Shown here: positions 56,558 to 64,000 of the stretch, piece after piece | Numbering within the stretch: the stretch's first letter is position 1 | Layout: every line of letters begins with the position of its first letter | Source: Marinisporobacter balticus | GTDB lineage: Bacteria; Bacillota; Clostridia; Peptostreptococcales; Thermotaleaceae | DNA: 64,000 nucleotides | Reading direction: 5' to 3' | Assembly: GCF_004345705.1 (NCBI RefSeq) | Contig: NZ_SLWV01000022.1 | Coordinates: 1-64,000, forward strand | The notes under the pieces: generated by a model | The model's database searches: none | What the model was told of the DNA's origin: nothing | Seen by the model: the letters and a program-made list of their open reading frames with translations, nothing else | Program-made: the position numbers and the translations under genes

Positions 56558-57763
56558 TTATAAATCAAATTCTTTTGCCACCTCTTCAATGGCTCTTTGG
56601 GCATCCTTTGTTGCAATTGTATAGGATATTCTAATCTCAGAAGTAGTAACTTGCTTAAAGCCAATATTGTGATCAGCAAATATCTTAAACATTTTTGCTG
56701 CCACTCCTGATTGACTTCTCATGCCTATACCCACAACAGATAATTTTGTAATATCCCTTTCTATATCAATCTCAATATCCTTAAAGTTTTCCTTTAGCGT
56801 TTCCATAATCTCTAAAACAATATCCTCATCGGTCTTTGTTGCTGTAAAAGATACATTCACCATTCCATGTGAAGGTGCTGTTTGACTGATCATATCAATA
56901 TTCACGTCTTTTTTCGCCAATTCTTGAAAGATCATAGATATGTTTTGACTATTATAAGGTACATGATTCACCGTTACCATTAAATCCTTATCACTTACAG
57001 ATAAACCTGTAATTGCTTTGCTTTCCATCGTCACATCAAACTCCTTTATATAAGTTCCTGGCCACTTTCCACTACTTAACGCTACATACATAGGGACCCC
57101 AAATTTTTGTCCGATTTCCACTGCTCTTGTTTCCATAACCCCCGCACCTAAACTTGCCATTTCTAACATTTCTTCATAACTGATTACATCGAGTTTCTTC
57201 GCTGTAGGAAATAACCTTGGATCAACAGCATAAATGCCATCTACATCTGTATATATTTCACATACACATTCAAGTTTTGCAGCTAGCGCTACTGCTGTTG
57301 TATCCGACCCGCCTCTTCCTAGCGTTGTAATATCTCCATTTTCATTCATTCCTTGAAATCCTGCAACCACTACAATCTTTCCATCGTTTAAATAGTTTTT
57401 TACCTTTTCCACATCAATATTTTGTATTTTCGCTTTTGTATGGTACCCTTGTGTCTCTATCCCTGCTTGGAATCCAGTAAGCGCGATAGACTCATAACCC
57501 ATTTCATTTAAAGCAATAGATAAAAGAGAGATAGAAACTTGTTCTCCCGTTGACATAAGCATATCCAATTCTCTCCTTGTAGGGGTAGCGGATATTTCTT
57601 TTGCCATGCTGATTAATTTGTCTGTTGTCTTTCCCATAGCAGATAGTACAACTACTACTTGATCCCCTTTATTCTTTCTCTCTGCTACTCTTTTTGCTAC
57701 AGCTTGAATTTTTTCAATGCCACCTACAGATGTCCCTCCATATTTTTGCACTACTGTCTTCAT
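56558..57763 (-). CDS. lysC: Aspartokinase (lysine-riboswitch controlled)
   Basis: Phosphorylates aspartate, the entry to lysine, threonine, methionine and diaminopimelate. About 401 residues from the ATG at 57761-57763 (AGGAGGG upstream). KYGGTSVGGIEKIQ starts the kinase domain, with FQGMNENGDITTLGRGGSDTT inside it; two ACT domains (about 265-400) give allosteric control. The long frame upstream (to 57832) runs into the riboswitch expression platform and is not coding. An internal start for a beta subunit, known in Bacillus LysC, was not evident. Confidence 0.96.
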   Translation of the reverse strand: MKTVVQKYGGTSVGGIEKIQAVAKRVAERKNKGDQVVVVLSAMGKTTDKLISMAKEISATPTRRELDMLMSTGEQVSISLLSIALNEMGYESIALTGFQAGIETQGYHTKAKIQNIDVEKVKNYLNDGKIVVVAGFQGMNENGDITTLGRGGSDTTAVALAAKLECVCEIYTDVDGIYAVDPRLFPTAKKLDVISYEEMLEMASLGAGVMETRAVEIGQKFGVPMYVALSSGKWPGTYIKEFDVTMESKAITGLSVSDKDLMVTVNHVPYNSQNISMIFQELAKKDVNIDMISQTAPSHGMVNVSFTATKTDEDIVLEIMETLKENFKDIEIDIERDITKLSVVGIGMRSQSGVAAKMFKIFADHNIGFKQVTTSEIRISYTIATKDAQRAIEEVAKEFDL

Positions 57764-57830
57764 ACTTTTCCCTCCTAATTGCCTCATATGAATGTCACAT
57801 ATACACATATTCTTCCAAAGTTTATAAAAC

Positions 57831-57870
57831 AAAAACAGCTAAGAGCAAAAGATACTCCTAGCTGTTTTTT
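57831..57870 (-). terminator. Riboswitch-controlled terminator
   Basis: AAAAACAGCTAAGAG (57831-57845) pairs with CTCCTAGCTGTTTTT (57856-57870), allowing one mismatch. It lies between the lysine aptamer and lysC and is the expected lysine-induced OFF structure. Confidence 0.9.
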
Positions 57871-57879
57871 CAGCAGAAT

Positions 57880-58080
57880 ATAACTTTCACCCCGTGTGAA
57901 ATAGCGCCTCGCTGACAAACTGGGCAATCTATCAGCGACAGTACCGTATTTATTCAATACAGCCCCAATACATAGGCTTAGGTAGACCTATATATTTCGG
58001 CGATGCTCCCTTTCCTATGCTATCAACAGTTTCCAATCCCTACTGCATAGTACTTTTGATACATCGCAACCTCTAAGACA
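57880..58080 (-). ncRNA. Lysine riboswitch (L box)
   Basis: On the minus strand, in order: CTTAGAGGTTGCGA, CAAAAGTACTATGCAGTAGG, AAAGGGAGCATCGCCGAAA, GGGGCTGTATTG, CTGTCGCTGATAG and GGCGCTATTTCACAC: the conserved blocks of the lysine aptamer in the right sequence and spacing. A SigA promoter lies about 30 bp ahead and a terminator and lysC follow. Lysine binding should end transcription early. Confidence 0.92.
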
Positions 58081-58116
58081 CAACAAGTTATTTTTTATTT
58101 ATAATTATCATTAGCC

Positions 58117-58145
58117 ATATTAACATAGGTATATAGGTATGTCAA
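58117..58145 (-). promoter_or_regulatory. SigA promoter of the lysine riboswitch-lysC unit
   Basis: On the minus strand TTGACA (58140-58145), 17 bp, TAATAT (58117-58122). Leader length to lysC about 345 nt. Confidence 0.88.
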
Positions 58146-58289
58146 TCTATTATAAAAGGAATATTTATCCTGTTAATGAATAAATATTCTTTTATCTATA
58201 TTTCGATTTTTCTCCGCTTTGCAATATCATCATTTCAGCTTTGCATTTTTATAAATTTTTTCTACATTTTAACAATTCTGGTTATTTGC

Positions 58290-58319
58290 TTGATCACGCT
58301 ACAATTCTTGTGATATAAT
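58290..58319 (+). promoter_or_regulatory. Candidate SigA promoter of nhaC
   Basis: TTGATC (58290-58295), 18 bp, TATAAT (58314-58319), about 75 bp before the nhaC start. Confidence 0.55.
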
Positions 58320-58396
58320 GCTTATAGTTTGATAAATTTTTTTATTATTTTTATGTTCTTTCTGTTTTGCAAAAATTTATTAAAGGGGGAAATTGA

Positions 58397-59803
58397 ATGG
58401 ACTCATCAAATGCAAGAAAAATCAGTTTTGGAGAAGCGCTAATTGTCATCGCCTTTTTAGTAGTATCACTCGTTAGCACATTAAAGTATTTCGAAGGGGA
58501 TCCTCACATGGCAATTATTGCAACAACTGTATTTGCAAGTTTAGTTGCCATAAGAGCTGGCTATTCATGGAGCTTCATTGAAGAAGGTATTATTGAAACG
58601 ATCAAAATGGCTATGCAATCTGTTTTAATTCTTATGGTGGTTGGTTGTATCATCGGTACTTGGATTTTAGCAGGGGTTGTTCCTACAATGATTTATTATG
58701 GTTTAAAAATTATCTCTCCAGGTATCTTCTTAATCGCAACTTGTGTCATCTGTGCGATTGTATCTCTTGCAACAGGAAGTTCATGGACTACTGCTGGTAC
58801 AATAGGTATTGCGCTATTAGGTGTAGGCGCTGGTCTTGGTATTCCAGCACCCATCGTTGCAGGTGCAATCATCTCTGGCGCATACTTCGGTGATAAAATG
58901 TCACCGCTTTCTGACACAACAAACCTAGCACCTGCTATGGCTGGCTCGAATCTTTTTGATCATATCAAGCACATGGTTTATACGACAGGTCCTAGTTTAA
59001 TTATCTCTTGTGTATTATTTGGAATCTTAGGGTTTAAATATGCTGGCAAAGAACTTGATGTTGCTCTAATCAATTCATTTTTAGACACGCTTAGTGCGAA
59101 CTTTACTATTAATCCGTTATTATTACTCCCACCGGTTTTAGTTATTGCAATGGTAATCTTTAAAGTGCCTGCGCTTCCTGGACTTATTGGTGGAACAATA
59201 TTAGGTGGTTTATTTGCGTTCATATTCCAAGGTGCAGGTATGACTGAAATTATCCATGCTGCTCACTATGGATTTGAAGCATCAACAGGCGTAGAAGCAA
59301 TCGACAGCTTATTATCTCGTGGTGGACTCGATAGTATGATGTGGACTGTATCATTAATTTTACTCGCGATGTCTATGGGCGGAACCTTGGAGAAAACAGG
59401 TATCCTTCATGCAATTGTTGAACAATTATTAAAATTAGCAGCTAGTACAGGTTCTCTCGTATTTATCACATTTGTAACTTGTATTTTCTGTAACCTTACA
59501 ACAGGGGACCAATATTTATCAATCGTTGTTCCTGGTAGAATGTTTAAAGATGCATACGATGAGAAAGGTTTACATCCAAAGAATCTTTCTAGATGTCTTG
59601 AAGACTTTGGAACCATCACTTCACCTTTCATTCCTTGGAATACTTGTGGTAACTTTATGTATACCACATTAGGCATTCATCCATTCGCATACGCACCCTA
59701 TGCATTCCTCAATTGGCTTAACCCACTTGTATCCATTTTCTATGGTTATACAGGGATTACAATGGAGAAGCTTCCATCTACAGAAAAAGGAAAAATCGCA
59801 TAA
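58397..59803 (+). CDS. nhaC: Na+/H+ antiporter NhaC family
   Basis: Membrane antiporter of 468 residues with about 11-12 spans; family stretches SLATGSSWTTAGTIGIALL, GAIISGAYFGDKMSPLSDTT and NLTTGDQYLSIVVPGRMF. It exports Na+ (some relatives exchange malate/lactate or amino acids). AAAGGGGGAA before ATG; own promoter and terminator, so monocistronic. It would use or balance the Na+ gradient formed by the decarboxylase of this genome, but this link is inference. Confidence 0.92.
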   Translation: MDSSNARKISFGEALIVIAFLVVSLVSTLKYFEGDPHMAIIATTVFASLVAIRAGYSWSFIEEGIIETIKMAMQSVLILMVVGCIIGTWILAGVVPTMIYYGLKIISPGIFLIATCVICAIVSLATGSSWTTAGTIGIALLGVGAGLGIPAPIVAGAIISGAYFGDKMSPLSDTTNLAPAMAGSNLFDHIKHMVYTTGPSLIISCVLFGILGFKYAGKELDVALINSFLDTLSANFTINPLLLLPPVLVIAMVIFKVPALPGLIGGTILGGLFAFIFQGAGMTEIIHAAHYGFEASTGVEAIDSLLSRGGLDSMMWTVSLILLAMSMGGTLEKTGILHAIVEQLLKLAASTGSLVFITFVTCIFCNLTTGDQYLSIVVPGRMFKDAYDEKGLHPKNLSRCLEDFGTITSPFIPWNTCGNFMYTTLGIHPFAYAPYAFLNWLNPLVSIFYGYTGITMEKLPSTEKGKIA

Positions 59804-59810
59804 TCTATTC

Positions 59811-59848
59811 AAATCCTTTCTCAAATTTATTGAGAAGGGATTTTTTAT
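59811..59848 (+). terminator. Intrinsic terminator of nhaC
   Basis: 13-bp stem (59811-59823 with about 59831-59843, one G-T pair), then a run of T. Confidence 0.9.
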
Positions 59849-59927
59849 ATAATTTTATATTTTTAGGCATAATATTCATTCCTAAAAATATTAATTTAAT
59901 AAACACATATTTTAGGAGGAAATCTTT

Positions 59928-60404
59928 ATGAATCTATTAAACAAAGTAAAACAAGGAATGCTTGACCGTACAAAAGCCATCAAAGAAATTTCTTCAGATG
60001 TTACAGAATTAACAAAGGCAAAAATAGCGCTATCGAAAGATTTGGGAAGAGTAGATGAACTCTATTATATCTTAGGTAAAGAGTTGTATACAGCTTATGA
60101 AGAAAATCCTACCATGGATTTAGCACAAAATGTGTCCTCTGCTGTCATCGAATTAGAAAGTACATTAGAAAGAATAAACGAATATGGACTAAAAATTGAA
60201 TCTTTAAAAGGGATTATTAAATGTAGTAATTGCGACCATGAAGTTGATGTAGATGCAAAATACTGTTCTAATTGTGGCAATAAGATAGCGGCTGTATTAT
60301 TGAAAAAAATACCTACTGAAGTGCCTGTCGAAACCCCAATACCTGAAGAAAGTACACCTCCTATCTGTGAAGAAAATGTGGATCAAGTTCAAAAACCTGA
60401 GTAA
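59928..60404 (+). CDS. Coiled-coil protein with zinc-ribbon
   Basis: 158 residues, family not recognised. Residues about 1-95 form amphipathic helices with heptad-like spacing (LTKAKIALSKDLGRVDELYY). A zinc ribbon follows at about 99-121: CSNCDHEVDVDAKYCSNC, two CxxC knuckles. The Pro/Glu-rich tail (PVETPIPEESTPP) is likely disordered. No signal peptide or span. TTAGGAGGAAA before ATG; a terminator overlaps its end. Double zinc-knuckle proteins of this kind are common but poorly defined in Firmicutes. Confidence 0.82.
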   Translation: MNLLNKVKQGMLDRTKAIKEISSDVTELTKAKIALSKDLGRVDELYYILGKELYTAYEENPTMDLAQNVSSAVIELESTLERINEYGLKIESLKGIIKCSNCDHEVDVDAKYCSNCGNKIAAVLLKKIPTEVPVETPIPEESTPPICEENVDQVQKPE

Positions 60405-60422
60405 ATTCTACTCAGGTTTTTC
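60392..60422. terminator. Terminator shared by the zinc-ribbon gene and the small convergent gene
   Basis: 12-bp stem (60392-60403 with 60409-60420), overlapping the zinc-ribbon stop codon, with A run before and T run after. Confidence 0.9.
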
Positions 60423-60432
60423 TCTAATGGAT

Positions 60433-60603
60433 CTATATTTCCTTCTTTGCTTTTTCAATTTCAAAATCTATATAAATAATCTCTTCGTTTATACTTCTCC
60501 TTTCTTGCTTTTCTTTTTCTGTTAAATCATTTTTTAGTACGATAGCAGCATATTTATCTATCAATTCATCTCTTTTTTCCATTAACCTTTCGACATATTC
60601 CAT
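60433..60603 (-). CDS. Small helical protein of unknown function
   Basis: 56 residues from the ATG at 60601-60603, which has AAGGAGG nine bases upstream; a longer frame to 60624 runs through that site. Two predicted charged helices (EYVERLMEKRDELIDKYAAI and RRSINEEIIYIDFEIEKAKK), rich in Glu and Lys. The size and two-helix form recall Spo0E-like phosphatases, but the SQELD motif is missing, so I do not name it. Terminator downstream. Confidence 0.6.
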   Translation of the reverse strand: MEYVERLMEKRDELIDKYAAIVLKNDLTEKEKQERRSINEEIIYIDFEIEKAKKEI

Positions 60604-60756
60604 AAATACAAGCCTCCTTTTCAAAGCTATTGGTTATTATTTTATCATTCTTTATTTTTCGACCTTATTTTACACTTATATTATACCTTATTTCCGTCAT
60701 TTGCAAGGAATATTTAGAATTTTTTATTTCTATAAAGAAGTTTTGAAATTCCATGT

Positions 60757-60835
60757 ATTTTCTCTTATTTACATCCTTTTTATAAAATTGTATGATAGTT
60801 ATATATTACAATTATATTTATAAATAAGAGAAAAT
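60757..60835. repeat. Long inverted repeat in the intergenic region
   Basis: 15-bp perfect arms (60757-60771 with 60821-60835) around a 49-bp centre that itself can pair (AATTGTA with TACAATT). It lies upstream of a decayed gene fragment; it could be a small mobile-element remnant or a structured RNA. No coding content. Confidence 0.5.
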
Positions 60836-60916
60836 GCAGGAAAGTAAGTGTTAAAAATTTATCTTTTAATGATATGTCAATATATAAAAATTAGAAAAGA
60901 GAGGCCTTGTAAGAAC

Positions 60917-61030
60917 GTTCCATTATTACCAATAGGAGGGGATTTCGAAATGGATATAGAAGATGCTGTCATGCTGTGGCATTTATACAGCCTGAAAAAG
61001 TAATCGCTATGCATTATAAGAAAAATGCCC
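60917..61030 (+). pseudogene. Remnant of a UPF0173-type metal-dependent hydrolase gene
   Basis: The plus frame from 60917 reads VPLLPIGGDFEMDIEDAV, then after one missing base near 60970 continues in another frame as AVAFIQPEKVIAMHYKK. Together this matches the C-terminal part of UPF0173 (YtkL-like) metallo-beta-lactamase-fold hydrolases (LPIG-x-F-M-x-EDAV ... VIPMHY). The N-terminal zinc-binding part is absent. Thus 5'-truncated, frameshifted, and running into the tpx terminator. A strong-looking GGAGG before ATG at 60950 is just the coding of IGGD. Confidence 0.7.
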
Positions 61031-61057
61031 ACCAAATAATGGGCATTTTTCTTATAA
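61014..61057 (-). terminator. Intrinsic terminator of tpx
   Basis: 17-bp perfect stem (61014-61030 with 61041-61057) around the tpx stop codon. On the minus strand the outgoing arm is T-rich (GGGCATTTTTC); the run is followed by TATAA. Confidence 0.88.
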
Positions 61058-61567
61058 TAATTTCTTCACTTCTTCCATAGCCTTATCATAATCAGGATGT
61101 TGCGTTACTTCTGTGAGATACTCTACATAGGTAACCTTATTTTCTTTATCTAAAATTACTATACCTCTGCTTAAAAGCCTCAGTTCTTCAATCACAAATC
61201 CATAATTTAAACCAAAAGATAAATCTTTATGGTCTGAAAGAGTGATCACTGCATCAATCCCTTTCGCACTACAAAATCTTTTTTGTGCAAAGGGTAGATC
61301 TACACTGATCGTTAGTATTGCTACATCACCTAAAGAAGCTGCTTCTTGATTGAAGTGGGTAGTTTGAAACTCACATACTCCTGTATCAAGAGACGGCACT
61401 ACACTAATAATTTTTACTTTATCCCCTGCATCCTTTAATGAAAAAAACTTCATATCATTTTTGATCACTGTAAAATCTGGCGCTACATCTCCAACTTTTA
61501 TTTCTCTTCCTAATAATGTAACCGCATTTCCTGCCATTGTAACGATTCCTGTTCTTTTCTCTACCAT
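61052..61567 (-). CDS. tpx: Thiol peroxidase
   Basis: Thioredoxin-dependent peroxiredoxin of the Tpx type, reducing H2O2 and alkyl peroxides. 171 residues, thioredoxin-like fold: peroxidatic Cys in VPSLDTGVCEFQT and resolving Cys in AQKRFCSAKG, both present. KVGDVAPDFTV opens the fold. GAGAGGAG before ATG. Single gene with its own terminator. Confidence 0.95.
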   Translation of the reverse strand: MVEKRTGIVTMAGNAVTLLGREIKVGDVAPDFTVIKNDMKFFSLKDAGDKVKIISVVPSLDTGVCEFQTTHFNQEAASLGDVAILTISVDLPFAQKRFCSAKGIDAVITLSDHKDLSFGLNYGFVIEELRLLSRGIVILDKENKVTYVEYLTEVTQHPDYDKAMEEVKKLL

Positions 61568-61696
61568 AATAATCTCCTCTCAAACAATTTCTACATATAA
61601 AATACCCAACTTTAAATAAAAAACTCAATTATTTATCACTTTCATTAAAATAATTCTTCATTCAAAAAAGTTTTTTTTAGAAAACTTAAATTTCCA

Positions 61697-61726
61697 TTGA
61701 CAGTTTCCATGTCTATCATTTATAAT
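61697..61726 (+). promoter_or_regulatory. SigA promoter of the SAM riboswitch-metQ unit
   Basis: TTGACA (61697-61702), 18 bp, TATAAT (61721-61726). Transcription would start about 20 bp before the aptamer. Confidence 0.82.
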
Positions 61727-61753
61727 TAATTTCAATTACAACTGCATATTTTC

Positions 61754-61852
61754 TATCCAGAGTGGTGGAGGGACTGGCCCTGTGAAACCCAGCAACCGGC
61801 ATTTAAAATGTACTCGGTGCTAAATCCTGCAGAATTTTATTCTGAAAGATGG
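61754..61852 (+). ncRNA. SAM-I riboswitch (S box)
   Basis: Conserved blocks in order: TATCCAGAGTGGTGGAGGGA, CTGGCCCTGTGAAACCC, AGCAACCGGC, CGGTGCTAAATCCTGCAGA and GAAAGATGGA. A terminator follows at 61871-61898 and then metQ. SAM binding should stop transcription. Confidence 0.95.
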
Positions 61853-61870
61853 AATCGTTTGTTTTCAAAA

Positions 61871-61898
61871 CCTTTCTATAACTCAGAAAGGCTTTTTT
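61871..61898 (+). terminator. Terminator of the SAM riboswitch
   Basis: CCTTTCT (61871-61877) pairs with AGAAAGG (61885-61891), then CTTTTTTAT. Right behind the aptamer. Confidence 0.85.
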
Positions 61899-62039
61899 AT
61901 TTTTATAAGGCGCCTTTATAGAAATAAAAAATTCGCATGTAGCTAATACCATATACGAATTTCTCCAACGAAATATCAAAACATTCTATTTGATATTTCT
62001 GTTGCTCAAATTTTTTAAAAAAGAGAGGGGTTATTTTTC

Positions 62040-62843
62040 ATGAAAAAATTTCTATTTGTTTTTTTATCCATTCTATTTACTTTTACTTTCATCACAGGAT
62101 GTACTTCTAAAGAAAACGTAAAAGATACACCACTAAAAGTAGGCGTTACAGCGGGTCCCCATGAACAAATTGTAGAAAAAGTTAAAGAACTTTCCAAAGA
62201 AAAAGGATTAGACGTTGAAATTGTTTCTTTTAATGATTATACACAACCAAATGTTCAAGTATTTGAAAAGCAAATCGATATCAATAGTTTTCAACATACC
62301 CCTTATTTAAGTAAATTTAATGAGGATCATAAGATGGATTTGGTCAATGTAGCATCCACGGTTAATTTCCCTATGGGTATTTATTCTAACCAATTGAAAT
62401 CTCTTGATGAATTAAAAGAAGGCGATAAGATTTCTTTACCCAATGACCCGACTAATGAAGCACGTGCACTCATTCTTTTACAGTCTGCCAATATCATCAA
62501 ACTAAAAGATAGTACTGACTTGAATATGACTATAGCAGATATTGTTGACAACCCTAAAAATATTGAATTTATAGAACTTGATGCACCAATGGTTGCCCAT
62601 TCTCTCCCAGATGTATCCGTTGCTGCAATCAATACCAACTATGCGATGCAGGCGGGCTTCAATCCTGTTAAAGATTCTATATTTATAGAATCAAAAGATT
62701 CTCCTTGGGTAAACATTATTGCTGCAAGACCTGATAACAAGGATTCCGAAAAAGTAAAACAATTTATTGCGATTTATCAATCAGAAGCAATCAAAAAATT
62801 TATTGAAGAAACCTTTGATGGATCTGTCGTTTCTGGATTCTAA
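62040..62843 (+). CDS. metQ: Methionine ABC transporter substrate-binding lipoprotein
   Basis: 267 residues, NlpA/MetQ family. Lipoprotein signal with FITGCTSKE (Cys about 21). Body motifs KVGVTAGPHEQIVEKVK, the ligand-region NSFQHTPYLSKFN and LPNDPTNEARALILLQ. Binds methionine outside the cell for an ABC importer. GAGAGGGG before ATG. SAM-I control supports the substrate. The ATPase (MetN) and permease (MetI) that usually precede it are not here; next gene is unrelated. Confidence 0.94.
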   Translation: MKKFLFVFLSILFTFTFITGCTSKENVKDTPLKVGVTAGPHEQIVEKVKELSKEKGLDVEIVSFNDYTQPNVQVFEKQIDINSFQHTPYLSKFNEDHKMDLVNVASTVNFPMGIYSNQLKSLDELKEGDKISLPNDPTNEARALILLQSANIIKLKDSTDLNMTIADIVDNPKNIEFIELDAPMVAHSLPDVSVAAINTNYAMQAGFNPVKDSIFIESKDSPWVNIIAARPDNKDSEKVKQFIAIYQSEAIKKFIEETFDGSVVSGF

Positions 62844-62937
62844 TAAAAACTTCATAAACACCCATGAAGTTATTTGTATAATAGCACCTTTTGGTATATA
62901 ATAATTCTAAGTATGTATTTTACAGAGGAGTGTTGAA

Positions 62938-64000
62938 ATGAATATACCTGAATTAAAAATAGGGGATCTAATTGCTAAGGTTCCTATTGTACAAGGCGGC
63001 ATGGGTGTTGGCATCTCTTTATCGCGCTTAGCTGCAGCTGTAGCAAATTGTGGTGCCATTGGCGTAATTTCCGGTGTTGAACCCGGTTTCAACTTAGAAA
63101 ATTATTGTAAAGATAAATTTCAAGCAAATATGGATGGTTTAGCCTACCACATTCAAAAGGCAAAAGAACTTGCTCCGAATGGAATCATCGGTGTAAATAT
63201 TATGACGGCCCTTACTAATTTCGAAGATATGGTGAAAGTAGCTGTAAAAGAAAAGGTAGATATTATTTTCGCTGGTGCTGGTATGCCTATGAAGCTACCT
63301 AGCCTTGTAAAAGATTCTTTTACAAAAATAGCCCCTATTGTTTCATCTGGAAAAGTTGCAAAACTTATCTGTAAACAATGGGATCGGAAGCATGACTATT
63401 TGCCTGATGCCATTGTCGTTGAGGGTCCTGAAGCAGGTGGTCATCTAGGATTTTCTATTGAACAGCTTACTGATACTGAAAATTTTTCTCTTGCAAATAT
63501 CGTAAAAGAAGTATTAGAAGCCATTAAGCCTTTTGAAGAAAAATATAATAGAAAAATTCCTATTATTGCAGGAGGCGGTCTTTATGATGGTAAAGACATT
63601 GGTGAAATTTTAAGCGCTGGCGCTTCAGGTGTACAAATGGCTACGCGATTTGTAGCTACCCATGAATGTGATGCTTCAGATGCATTTAAACAAACCTATA
63701 TTGATGCACAAGAAGAAGATATTATGATCATCAAAAGTCCTGTAGGAATGCCTGGCAGAGCCATTAGAAACGCCTTTGTAGAAAGAGTCTATAAGTATGG
63801 TAAACCTAAAGGTATAAAATGTGTAAATTGCTTAAAACCATGTAATCCAAAGGAAACCCTCTATTGTATCGCTGATGCACTCATTCAGGCACAAAGAGGG
63901 AATCTTGAAAAAGGCTTTGCTTTTGCAGGATCAAAGGTTCATAAGATCCATGAAATTAAATCCGTAAAAGAAGTGATCACTGAATTGATAGACGGGTTAA
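62938..64000 (+). CDS. Nitronate monooxygenase-like flavoprotein (3' end outside window)
   Basis: Starts at ATG 62938 (GAGGAG site) and stays in frame to the last base (354 complete codons), so the end is cut off. TIM-barrel FMN enzyme of the 2-nitropropane dioxygenase / enoyl-ACP reductase II (FabK) group: VPIVQGGMGVGISLSRLA, GVNIMTAL, VVEGPEAGGHLGF and IIAGGGLYDGKDIGEILSAGA. A Cys cluster C295-x2-C298-x3-C302-x7-C310 lies near the end. The His in GGH is the usual catalytic base. True substrate unknown. Follows metQ by 94 bp, maybe with its own promoter. Confidence 0.88.
   Translation, partial: MNIPELKIGDLIAKVPIVQGGMGVGISLSRLAAAVANCGAIGVISGVEPGFNLENYCKDKFQANMDGLAYHIQKAKELAPNGIIGVNIMTALTNFEDMVKVAVKEKVDIIFAGAGMPMKLPSLVKDSFTKIAPIVSSGKVAKLICKQWDRKHDYLPDAIVVEGPEAGGHLGFSIEQLTDTENFSLANIVKEVLEAIKPFEEKYNRKIPIIAGGGLYDGKDIGEILSAGASGVQMATRFVATHECDASDAFKQTYIDAQEEDIMIIKSPVGMPGRAIRNAFVERVYKYGKPKGIKCVNCLKPCNPKETLYCIADALIQAQRGNLEKGFAFAGSKVHKIHEIKSVKEVITELIDGL

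Noticed and set aside
57764..57832. Longer N terminus for aspartokinase
   Set aside because: It would cover the mRNA between the riboswitch terminator and the ribosome site; the AGGAGGG before the ATG at 57761-57763 decides the start.
60950..61003. 17-codon ORF on the plus strand with a near-perfect ribosome site
   Set aside because: The GGAGGGG is the coding of IGGD in a decayed UPF0173 hydrolase gene, and the frame breaks at a missing base; it is a remnant, not a micro-protein gene.

Overview
The window is AT-rich DNA of a low-GC, spore-forming Firmicute, most likely an anaerobic member of class Clostridia. Evidence: a full run of sporulation genes (spoIIE, yabP, yabQ, spoVT, spoVG, a SpoVB-type flippase) in the order known from the Bacillus subtilis chromosome near the origin, butyrate-type genes (hbd, crt), class-specific lysine and SAM-I riboswitches, and several Na+-linked membrane proteins (biotin-dependent decarboxylase, NhaC). 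The genus cannot be fixed from the sequence alone.

Layout (most genes lie on the minus strand, so transcription runs right to left). 1-400: promoters and leader of an rRNA operon whose 16S gene lies just outside the left edge. 400-5800: greA-lysS, dusB, coaX, birA. 5936-9081: glycine betaine-type ABC transporter. 9792-19458: one operon (DUF3870, succinyl-CoA-type CoA-transferase, methylmalonyl-CoA mutase large and small subunits, MeaB, epimerase, four-subunit Na+-pumping methylmalonyl-CoA decarboxylase). 19685-25069: an AspT/SucE-type carboxylate transporter beside a Cache-PAS histidine kinase and a sigma-54 response regulator. 25429-50299: ftsH, tilS, yabT-like kinase, yabS, spoIIE, ppx, yabR, divIC, yabQ, yabP, rqcP, hup, mazG, spoVB-like, spoVT, prsA-like, mfd, pth, prs, glmU, spoVG, purR. 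50527-51909: murC on the plus strand. 51987-57763: an unknown membrane-anchored protein, an LCP protein, hbd, crt, and aspartokinase behind a lysine riboswitch. 58397-64000: nhaC, a zinc-ribbon protein, a small helical protein, the remnant of a metallo-hydrolase gene, tpx, metQ behind a SAM-I riboswitch, and a nitronate-monooxygenase-like gene cut by the right edge.

The most interesting block is 9792-25069. It encodes every step needed to turn succinate into propionate and CO2 in a cycle (CoA-transferase, mutase, epimerase, decarboxylase). The decarboxylation is coupled to Na+ export. A candidate dicarboxylate carrier and a dedicated two-component system adjoin it, and all of this sits between ftsH and birA/coaX, in an otherwise conserved housekeeping/sporulation neighbourhood. 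The role of the DUF3870 protein that opens the operon is unknown. The idea that the transporter and sensor serve the same pathway is inference from position.

Regulatory sequence is unusually readable here: a spoIIE promoter with a 21-bp spacer, paired PurBoxes over the purR promoter, a SigH-like site before spoVG, a SigE-like site before yabP, a sigma-54-like site with repeated flanking sequences before the transporter, and several clean intrinsic terminators that mark the operon ends. No CRISPR array, tRNA, insertion sequence or prophage was seen.
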